NCBI GenBank assembly: GCA_030639305.1 | Contig: DAOWCY010000092.1 | Span: 1-26,914, forward strand | Length of the DNA stretch: 26,914 nucleotides | Direction: 5' to 3' | Origin: JAGLQA01 sp023135565 | GTDB lineage: Bacteria > Acidobacteriota > Aminicenantia > UBA2199 | Shown here: positions 6,225 through 12,108 of the stretch, in pieces | How the letters are laid out: each line of letters starts with the position of its first letter | Position numbering within the stretch: position 1 is the first letter of the stretch | Translations under genes and position numbers: made by a program | The notes under the pieces: model-generated | Databases searched by the model: none | What the model saw: only the letters and a program-made list of their open reading frames with translations | Told to the model about the DNA's origin: nothing

Positions 6225-7591
6225 ATAGCAATCAATTGGGAAGATCATGAAGAACTCAAACTTTTAAAAGAAGAACTAAGCACGAAATACGATTTGCTCG
6301 ATTATACCGGCGAAAGGTGGGGTAATAAATTCTTCAAGCTAAAATATAAGAAAGATAAAATATTAGACAGGATAGTTGTCTTAGAGACAGCTAAATATAT
6401 AGAAGAATCGGGGCAAGCAGGAAAAAATGGTAGGGTCGGGATCGAAAAACGAATAAAAAAAACATACTCGATAAGGCGAAAAAACTGGACAAAATCCAAA
6501 AATCGGTTAAAGAGAAGAGGTGTATCGCCAGTGTATTCGATGGTGGAGGCGAAGACTCATTCCCCTTTATAATAAGGGAATACATCCCCGGCAAGAGTGT
6601 AAAAGATATTATCCTAAAACAGCAAAAGTTAGGGCACCAGGAGATTCTAAAAATATCGGGGGTAGTCCTGGGCATACTCGATCAGATGCATGCGAAAGGT
6701 TTTATCCACGGCGCTTTGTTTCCCGGGGACATTATAATAGATGACACCGAAAACCGGGTTGTCATCACAAATCCCGGGGTATCAACCGGTATCCGGGATT
6801 ACAAAGCGCCGGGAGAAGAAGAGATGTCCGGCACATCGCAATATATGGCACCGGAACAGTTCCAGGGAGAACTGTCTCCTGCCGTCGATATATATGCCTT
6901 TGGCATTATGCTTTTCGAGATGTTCACCGGTAAGCCGCCTTTCGAGGGAAGTGCACAAGAAATTTTGCAGGGACACAAGCTTAAACACGTTCCCGGTATA
7001 CTGGAGTTTAACCCGGATGCTCCCCCGGCGATGCAGAGAGTCATCAACAGGGCAGCGGCTAAAAAGCCGGAAGAAAGATATAAAAACGCGGGAGATATTT
7101 TAGATGCTCTTAATAGGGCGCTAAAGCAGGAACAGGAGGAGTGGAGAGTATTTTATGACAGTTTCAATTATGATGTTTTTTCGCTGTACCGCAGCTATAA
7201 GCGTGGGGACGTATATCCCCGGTCTTTCTACCGGCGGAAAGGTGGTTGGAACGATCGAAAAAAATCGAAGTTGATCGAATCCATATTACTGGTTTTACCC
7301 GTTCCCGGGATCTATTTAATAGAGGATGAAGACGGCAGGAAGGAAGTAGTCGATGGCCAGCAGCGGCTGTCTGCTATTTTCGATTTTTTGGAAAATAAGT
7401 ACGCCCTGGAAGAACTAAAGATACTGCAGGAACTAAATGATAAAAAATTTGAAGATCTCGGCAAAGAATATACGATGATGCAGAGAAGGTTGGGAAATTA
7501 TATTCTCAGCGTTGTCGTTATCAGGAAAGAATCGGACGCTAACTCTCATCTCGAGATTTACAGGAGATTAAACGAATGCACCGCGGGATAA
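6225..7591 (+). pseudogene. protein pseudokinase fused to DUF262 (GmrSD/ParB-like) domain, frameshifted
   Basis: Two frames together encode one protein. The first, from about 6225 or the TTG at 6294, gives a kinase N-lobe-like stretch (KYDLLDYTGERWGNKFFKLK). At an A8 run (6455-6462) homology passes to the -1 frame, which continues IREYIPGKSVKDIIL, HAKGFIHGALFPGDIIID, TSQYMAPEQF and DIYAFGIMLFEMFTGKPPFEG. The catalytic loop reads HGALFPGD instead of HRDxKxxN and DFG is replaced by TNPG, so catalytic residues are missing: a pseudokinase. Without interruption it continues into a DUF262 domain (DVFSLYRSYKRGDVYPRSFY, LIESILLVLPVPGIYLIEDE, VVDGQQRLSAIFDF). DUF262 is found in GmrSD-type nucleases that attack modified phage DNA. 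The protein stops at EIYRRLNECTAG, just where DUF262 normally continues, so it is also truncated. The second frame has no ATG, GTG or TTG between its stop at 6431 and 6686, which supports a frameshift rather than an internal start. Confidence 0.65.
6455..6462 (+). other. A8 run at the frame change (possible -1 slippery site)
   Basis: In the upstream frame the codons are ATA AAA AAA ACA, so the run contains the slippery heptamer A AAA AAA. A -1 slip here joins the kinase N-lobe frame exactly to the frame carrying the rest of the kinase and DUF262. A one-base indel in the genome or an assembly error in the homopolymer would look the same. Confidence 0.5.
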
Positions 7592-7681
7592 ACTATAACG
7601 TTATTGTACCCGGTACCCGGATAGTAACTTCTACGGAGATAGAACTACGGCAGCGGATTAAAAGAGCGACGGAGGTAAAAA

Positions 7682-7885
7682 ATGTTCCAGGCATTTGAAA
7701 TAAAAGATTTTAAGTGTCACGAAGACTGCAATGAAATTAAAATACCGGGACTCACCATTGTTTCCGGCACAAATAACTCAGGGAAATCTTCGATTTTGCA
7801 GGCCCTGTACCTGTTGAGCCAGAATAAAAGTAAAATTCACCCGGTATTGGCATTGAATGACGATTTGGAATTCGGTTTTCGATGA
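7682..7885 (+). pseudogene. N-terminal stub of an AAA family (SMC/RecF-like) ATPase
   Basis: The frame starts with an ATG behind GGAGGT and gives a typical opening of an ABC/SMC-type AAA ATPase: MFQAFEIKDFKCHED, then the Walker A motif GTNNSGKSSILQALYLL at about residues 29-45, then HPVLALNDDLEFGF. It stops after 67 residues, whereas such ATPases are several hundred residues long and need Walker B and signature motifs, all absent. It lies 90 bases after the DUF262 fusion. The short stretch between them (7592-7681) shows no intact gene. The homology seems to continue in another frame into the HNH sequence that follows, as if an internal deletion removed most of the ATPase and the start of its nuclease partner. 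Confidence 0.7.
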
Positions 7886-8429
7886 AATACGGAAAGGAAA
7901 AGTTGAGATTTCTTTCAAAAAAATCGTTTTGATGATGATAACCAAATGTTGGTACTCTATCGCTACCTTCAAACTTGAAGCTCCGCAAAAAAGAGACCTG
8001 AAGGATGCAAAAACCTTTTGGTCCAGGATAATTAAGTTTACCCCAATTGTTGACATATATACGAACCGCCCTGTGTCTTTAGATGATTTCAGCATCGACC
8101 ATTTTATCCCCTGGAGTTTCGTGCTGCATGATCAATTGTGGAACCTGGCACCTACACCAAAGGCAATAAACAGCAGCAAAAGCGACAAACTGCCCCAGTT
8201 AGACCTGTACCTGGATAAATTTTGCAACCTGCATTATCACGCTTTTAAAACGGCGTTAACAAAACAATTCTCAACGAAATTACTTGAGGACTATATTGAA
8301 ATCAGCGGGGAAATGATATTTTCCAGGGATATAAGAAATGAAGTTTTTGTAAACAATTTAAGAGATAATTTAATTCCTCTTCATCAACTGGCATTTAACC
8401 AGGGGTTCCCGGTGTGGGAGAACGAGTAA
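7857..8429 (+). pseudogene. HNH endonuclease, C-terminal part, probably damaged
   Basis: The 190-residue frame contains a clear HNH (His-Me finger) core: FTPIVDIYTNRP, DDFSIDHFIPWSFVLHDQLWNL and INSSKSDKLPQLDLYLDKF, with the His-Asn pair at SIDH and LWNL. The ATG at 7857 has no ribosome site and lies inside the ATPase stub. The first ~40 residues look out of frame. Between a seven-A run (7917-7923) and about 7975 a different frame reads FDDDNQMLVLYRYLQT, which fits such nucleases better, before the present frame resumes at KLEAPQKRDLKDAKTFW. AAA ATPase plus HNH pairs are known defence modules (for example Septu-like). Here both partners appear broken. An expressed short nuclease cannot be excluded. 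Confidence 0.6.
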
Positions 8430-8478
8430 GAGATCAACGGTTTAGTAATAATTTTTTTCTTTCCAGCCTGCTAATTTC

Positions 8479-9330
8479 TTAACAATAATAATCTTCTCCC
8501 TCGTCCTCTAAGTCGAAGATAGAAGTGTCTTCGCTGACAACGCCGGTGTCAACCAAAACGCTCAACGCTCCAACTGCTATCGTTTTTATTTTTGTTCTGT
8601 CTACAATATCCTGCAACCTGCAGATGATCTCTTCGTCCGGTTCAAGCTCCCGCGAAAGATAATATTTTCTAAAAAAATCAAACGCAGTGTTAAGTTCAGC
8701 CCTACTTTTTCCCAGCAGCGACGCTGCCGCCAACTCGAAGCCTCTCGAATCCTTAAAATAATCTAACAAAAACATGTTTATTTCCAATGCGGAAGCCCGC
8801 CTCTGCCCACCGAAAGAATCACGGCTTCTTTTATACTTATATGATTCAATAGTGAATTCTTCGATTTCAAGGAAAATTTTCAACCTGTTCTTCACTCTTT
8901 CGTCTCCTATAGTCGCTGCCTCATCCCTATTAATGGGCAATTTATCTTCGATGCTGTCGAATATTAAATCGTTATAAGAAGATGCAGCAATAAATTTTAA
9001 GCTTGAAAAAAAAGCCTCTTCGACTGTATTCCTTTCGGGGCCTTTAAGTTTGCTAAAAAAACAAAGCACCCGGCGGATGCACCCTCTGAGCCGCTGCGCG
9101 GGGGGACGGCGTCCCCAGCCGATAAGCCGCTTCGCGGGGGTGCGGCGCACCCGCCCTTTGAGCCGCTGCGCGGCAAAAACAACAGAGGTCGGGGAATCCA
9201 AAACCCGTAGTTTGATAAAAAACCAATCTTTTTGGTCAACCTGGTCGGAAATGTACTTCCCGGCCCCTTCTCGGCTGCGGGCAAGCGCCCGCTTTGTGAC
9301 AAAATATGGTATAATATAACTTAAAATCAA
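8479..9330 (-). CDS. unknown protein whose N-terminal part is repeat DNA
   Basis: I do not recognise this protein. The part from about 9047 down to 8479 (190 residues) is a soluble, charged, probably helical sequence (ATIGDERVKNRLKIFLEIEE, ASALEINMFLLDYFKDSR, LLGKSRAELNTAFDFFRKYY) with an acidic tail ending DEGEDYYC. The upstream third is translated from repeats: a truncated R3 copy, three tandem 36-base hairpin units giving the repeated peptide RLxGxxRRxPA, and the two R3 ends. The ATG at 9330 has no ribosome site and lies just upstream of the promoter of the divergent gene. The only other ATG in frame is deep inside. The gene was probably truncated by, or rebuilt on, the repeat block; a TTG start near 8943 (LPINRDEAA) is possible. 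Confidence 0.4.
   Translation of the reverse strand: MILSYIIPYFVTKRALARSREGAGKYISDQVDQKDWFFIKLRVLDSPTSVVFAAQRLKGRVRRTPAKRLIGWGRRPPAQRLRGCIRRVLCFFSKLKGPERNTVEEAFFSSLKFIAASSYNDLIFDSIEDKLPINRDEAATIGDERVKNRLKIFLEIEEFTIESYKYKRSRDSFGGQRRASALEINMFLLDYFKDSRGFELAAASLLGKSRAELNTAFDFFRKYYLSRELEPDEEIICRLQDIVDRTKIKTIAVGALSVLVDTGVVSEDTSIFDLEDEGEDYYC
9048..9062 (+). repeat. R3-type end motif
   Basis: GTTTGCTAAAAAAAC matches the first 15 bases of the R3 copies at 9210 and 19994 and, reversed, 23291-23305. It leads straight into the 36-base unit array (AAAGCACCC), the same junction as in the reverse copy at 23264-23305. Confidence 0.6.
9066..9173. repeat. three tandem 36-base double-hairpin units
   Basis: Units at 9066-9101, 9102-9137 and 9138-9173 are each exactly 36 bases. 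Each has a 6-base stem around a GGC loop (GCACCC-GGC-GGATGC with one mismatch, GGGGAC-GGC-GTCCCC, GGGTGC-GGC-GCACCC), then a spacer ending GAGCC or TAAGCC, then GCCGC-TKC-GCGG. The stems differ while pairing and loop are kept. There are no unique spacers, so it is not a CRISPR array. Confidence 0.8.
9210..9296 (+). repeat. repeat R3a (87 bases)
   Basis: It aligns end to end with R3b at 19994-20080. Both begin GTTTGxTAAAAAACC, share TTTTGG, CCGGCCCCT and CTGCGG, and end in a hairpin followed by CTTTG. The terminal hairpin is GCGGGC-AAGC-GCCCGC here and GCGGAC-GCC-GTCCGC in R3b, so the stem has changed on both arms. Confidence 0.75.
9307..9315 (+). promoter_or_regulatory. extended -10 promoter for the DUF6599-like gene
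   Basis: TGGTATAAT is an extended -10 element (TGn plus a perfect TATAAT at 9310-9315). No good -35 is present, as is common with extended -10 promoters. It sits directly after R3a and about 33 bases before the ATG. Confidence 0.55.
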
Positions 9331-9347
9331 AAAAAAGGAGGTTTCAT

Positions 9348-10244
9348 ATGAAAAAAATGATAACCATATTGATCCTGTCGGGGTGCTTGATTACCGGCGC
9401 TGTTTTCGCTTCCGGCGGCAGCGACATGACAAAGTTTTTCCCCGCTGTAAAAGGCATGAAAAAAGGAAAACCGGACATTTATACCCCTGATAACCTATAC
9501 GAATACATCAACGGCGCAGCCGAGATCTTCCTGGGGTTCGATTTCCAGGAACTGGCGGCGCTGACTTATGAAGACCCGCAGGAACACCAACTGACCATAG
9601 ATATCTACCGCCACAGCAGCGCCAGGAACGGCTTCGGCATCTACAGCCAGGAAAAACCGGTAAAAGGCGATTTCCTCAAAATCGGCGCCCAGGGCTACTA
9701 CGAAAAAGGGGTGCTTAATTTCGTGAAGGGCAGCTACTACGTTAAGATTAGCGGTTTCGATTTAGGCGACAAAGACAAAGAAGTGATGACTGCCGCCGCC
9801 GAAAAAATATCCAAAAAATTGGTTGGAGCAGACCATTTCCCCCTGCCGACAACTAGCTTCCCGGGCAGAGGAAAAATCGTAAACTCGGAAAGATTCACTG
9901 CTGCGGATTTCTTAGGTCATTCTTTTTTACATTCCGCTTTTGCGGCAGATTACAAAGACAGCGGTACGGAATTTCAAATCTTTATTATGGAAGCGGCCAC
10001 CCCCAAAGAAGCCCGGAAAATCGTGGAAAATTACTTTAAATTCGCCAAAAAAAAGAACAGCGAAATCAGCGCATACGGGGATTTTTTCAGGTTCTTAGAT
10101 CCTTATTACCGGTCCAAAGGGCAGGTGAACATAAGAGCAAAGGGTAAATATGTGTTCGGTTTATTCGGAGACGACATGAAACGGGTTCGCTATTATATGG
10201 ACGTGATAAGCGGCAACCTGGCCAATCTCCACTCCTCGCACTGA
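9348..10244 (+). CDS. secreted protein, DUF6599-like
   Basis: The 298-residue protein begins with a signal peptide (MKKMITILILSGCLITGAVFA, probable cleavage near AFA-SG), so it is exported. The mature part has phrases I associate with DUF6599 proteins of Acidobacteriota and Aminicenantes: IYTPDNLYEYINGAAEIFLGFDF, HQLTIDIYRHSSARNGFGIY and YEKGVLNFVKGSYYVKISGF. No catalytic motif is evident, and the function of the family is unknown to me. The ATG follows a perfect AAAAGGAGG site behind an extended -10 promoter. The next gene, for a small lipoprotein, begins 40 bases downstream (TTG) in the same orientation, so the two are probably cotranscribed. Confidence 0.8.
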   Translation: MKKMITILILSGCLITGAVFASGGSDMTKFFPAVKGMKKGKPDIYTPDNLYEYINGAAEIFLGFDFQELAALTYEDPQEHQLTIDIYRHSSARNGFGIYSQEKPVKGDFLKIGAQGYYEKGVLNFVKGSYYVKISGFDLGDKDKEVMTAAAEKISKKLVGADHFPLPTTSFPGRGKIVNSERFTAADFLGHSFLHSAFAADYKDSGTEFQIFIMEAATPKEARKIVENYFKFAKKKNSEISAYGDFFRFLDPYYRSKGQVNIRAKGKYVFGLFGDDMKRVRYYMDVISGNLANLHSSH

Positions 10245-10284
10245 TCCCGGCCCGGTGAAAACAAAAGAAAGCAAGGAGGCAAAA

Positions 10285-10719
10285 TTGAAAAAAATATTAG
10301 TTTTACTGCTTATTATCCCGTTTTTTTACGGATGCGGCACGGTTCCCGGCGCTGCCGGGACAAAAGCGGAGATCGAGTCTTTTATGAAAAAACAGGTTGA
10401 CGCCTGGAATAAAGGCGATCTCGAAGGTTTCATGGAATGCTACTGGAAGTCTGAAAAGATGACTTTCCAATCCGGTTCCGGGAAAAGGCTGCACGGTTGG
10501 AAGCAATTGCTGAACATGTACAAGACGAATTATTCCGGTGAAAACCGGGGTACCCTTGATTTTGTGGACTTAGAGATTAATGTTGTCACAGCGGATGTTG
10601 TTTATGTGTTGGGCCGCTGGAAAGTAACCCTTAAAGATTCCGTTAAGCAGGGGCTTTTTACCCTACTGTGGCAAAAACTGCCCGAAGGCTGGCGCATAAT
10701 CAACGATCACAGTTCATAA
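10285..10719 (+). CDS. small lipoprotein with SnoaL/NTF2-like (DUF4440-type) domain
   Basis: I chose the TTG at 10285 because an AAGGAGG site lies just before it; a GTG at 10255 in the same frame has none. From there the 144-residue protein has a lipoprotein signal (KKILVLLLIIPFFYGCG, lipid Cys at about residue 17). The rest resembles the cone-shaped SnoaL/NTF2-like fold: IESFMKKQVDAWNKGDLEGFMECYW, MTFQSGSGKRLHGWKQLLNMY, VVYVLGRWKVTL and a C-terminal WQKLPEGWRIINDHSS. Proteins of this DUF4440-type group end with the same GWRI..DHSS pattern. Small-molecule binding is likely but the ligand is unknown. It follows the DUF6599-like gene in one probable transcript and is followed by repeat R1b. Confidence 0.8.
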   Translation: MKKILVLLLIIPFFYGCGTVPGAAGTKAEIESFMKKQVDAWNKGDLEGFMECYWKSEKMTFQSGSGKRLHGWKQLLNMYKTNYSGENRGTLDFVDLEINVVTADVVYVLGRWKVTLKDSVKQGLFTLLWQKLPEGWRIINDHSS

Positions 10720-10720
10720 G

Positions 10721-10850
10721 CCCGCGGCGCGGGGAGCCATAAGCCGCTTCGCGGCATGGGCAGCGGGTGAGCGCTTTTGATTCTAAATTATCAAAAGTTT
10801 TGATCAAACTTTTTTAAAAGTTTGGCCCCCGGCAGGGCCGCCGGAGGCAA
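10721..10850 (+). repeat. intergenic repeat R1b with partial hairpin unit
   Basis: It starts with CCCGC-GGC-GCGGG and TAAGCCGC-TTC-GCGGC, a shortened form of the 36-base unit, then GGCAGCGGGTGAGCGCTTTT as in R1a. The R1 core ending GGAGGCAA follows and is almost identical to R1a. The following deacetylase frame could be extended upstream into this repeat, but its ribosome site places the start after it. Confidence 0.8.
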
Positions 10851-10884
10851 AAAGGCGGACGCCATCGCTCTCATGGAGAAAAAA

Positions 10885-11826
10885 ATGAAAACAGGATTTA
10901 TTTACGATGACGATTATTTAAAACACGATACGGGTTTCGGACACCCGGAAAAGCCGCAGCGCCTGAATGCAATCACCGATGGACTGCAAAAAACCGGCTG
11001 GTATGAGGACCTTGTGCTTTTAGAAGCAAGGGAAGCGGATGTGGAAACTGTCTGCCTTGCCCACGACGAAGAGTATGTCAAAAACGCAAAAGAAGAATGC
11101 GAAGCCGGTTACGGCAGCCTTTCCAGCGGCGACACCAACGTTTGCCCGGAGAGCTACTCGATTGCCCTGAAAGCGGTAGGAGGGGCGCTGGCGGCCGTTG
11201 ACGCCGTGGTTTCAGGGAAAGTCCAAAACGCTTTCTGCGCCGTGCGTCCCCCGGGCCACCACGCCACCCGGTACCGCGGCATGGGTTTCTGTGTGTTCAA
11301 CAATATTGCTATTGCCGCCCGCTGTGCACAGGAGAAATACAATTTAGAACGGATTTTGATAGCCGATTGGGACGTTCATCACGGCAACGGCACCCAGGAC
11401 ATTTTTTATGAAAACGATAGGGTCTTTTTTATGAGCACCCACCAATCGCCCTTGTACCCGGGCACGGGAGCACGGGCGGAGATCGGCGCGGGAAAAGGAA
11501 AGGGCTTCACCATGAACCGGCCTTTCCCCGCCGGGGCCGGTAACAAAGAGATAATAGATGCCTTCAGGAATGACTTCCTGTCGGCGGCAAAAGATTTTAA
11601 ACCCGATTTAACGCTTTTGTCCGCCGGTTTCGATTCTCATGTAGACGACCCTTTAGGCGGTTTGCGGATAGACGGCGACGGTTTCCGGGAACTGACCCGC
11701 ATTATGCTGGAAATCGCCGACATTAACGGTAAGGGCAGGCTGATCTCTATTCTCGAGGGGGGTTACAGTTTAGAGAATCTTTCTGCCGTGGTACCGGCGC
11801 ATATAGAAGAACTCAGGAGGAGATAG
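10885..11826 (+). CDS. histone deacetylase family protein (AcuC/acetylpolyamine amidohydrolase-like)
   Basis: The 313-residue protein is a complete class-II-like deacetylase domain: GFGHPEKPQRL, RPPGHHATRYRGMGFCVFNN with the catalytic pair H125-H126, ADWDVHHGNGTQDIFY with zinc ligands D163 and H165, AGFDSHVDDPLGG with zinc ligand D250, and EGGYSLENL with the late tyrosine. The family removes acetyl groups from lysines or acetylated amines; the bacterial substrate cannot be told from sequence. GGAG at 10875-10878 supports the ATG at 10885. A longer frame from a TTG at 10822 would add residues encoded by repeat R1b and is unlikely. It stands alone, with no acetyltransferase or acetyl-CoA synthetase gene beside it. 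Confidence 0.9.
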   Translation: MKTGFIYDDDYLKHDTGFGHPEKPQRLNAITDGLQKTGWYEDLVLLEAREADVETVCLAHDEEYVKNAKEECEAGYGSLSSGDTNVCPESYSIALKAVGGALAAVDAVVSGKVQNAFCAVRPPGHHATRYRGMGFCVFNNIAIAARCAQEKYNLERILIADWDVHHGNGTQDIFYENDRVFFMSTHQSPLYPGTGARAEIGAGKGKGFTMNRPFPAGAGNKEIIDAFRNDFLSAAKDFKPDLTLLSAGFDSHVDDPLGGLRIDGDGFRELTRIMLEIADINGKGRLISILEGGYSLENLSAVVPAHIEELRRR

Positions 11827-11912
11827 AGAGAGATCAGGAGGAGATCAAGAGAAGAGAGATCAGGAGGAGATCAAGAAGGCTCAGGAGGTGCTCAAGAGGA
11901 CTCAGGTTGAGG
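11812..11912. repeat. degenerate GA-rich tandem repeat
   Basis: ATCAGGAGGAGATCAAGA occurs at 11833-11850 and again at 11859-11876 (period 26). Shorter variants of CTCAGGAGG are found at 11812, 11880 and 11900. It begins inside the last codons of the deacetylase gene, so it looks like slippage expansion of that gene's 3' end. Bases 11913-12060 hold no gene I can support. Confidence 0.65.
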
Positions 11913-12060
11913 AGGAATTCGAGAACTCTCAGGAAGAACCCAGTCCCGCAGAACTCACGAGTGCTCAGGCTCCTAAATTTCGCGAGAAGCTTTTCTGCAC
12001 TGAAAAACGCCCCTTATCGGCTCCCAGCACCGCGGGGCTTTTGTTAATTGAAAATCACTA

Positions 12061-12108
12061 TCTCACCCCTGCTGCGAAACAGCTAACCCCATCCCCACGT
12101 GGTGGGGT
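12061..12108. repeat. degenerate hairpin-repeat fragment at the 3' ends of two convergent genes
   Basis: GCTGCGAAACAGC (12071-12083) is one base from the reverse of the unit hairpin GCTGC-TTC-GCAGC seen at 2244. It is followed by AACCCCATCCCCAC paired with GTGGTGGGGTT (12085-12108) around the CCACGTGG core also found in R1c and R1d. The hairpin reaches the stop codon of the minus-strand kinase, so it may end transcripts from both sides, but no clear T tract follows. Confidence 0.5.

Noticed and set aside
6247..6267. ATG at 6247 as start of the pseudokinase
   Set aside because: It is out of frame with the kinase N-lobe and stops after six codons.
9066..9173. Possible CRISPR array
   Set aside because: The units follow each other directly without unique spacers, vary internally, and contain two hairpins each; no cas gene is present.
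10822..10884. Upstream extension of the deacetylase gene to a TTG
   Set aside because: The extra codons are repeat R1b, and a ribosome site lies directly before the ATG at 10885.
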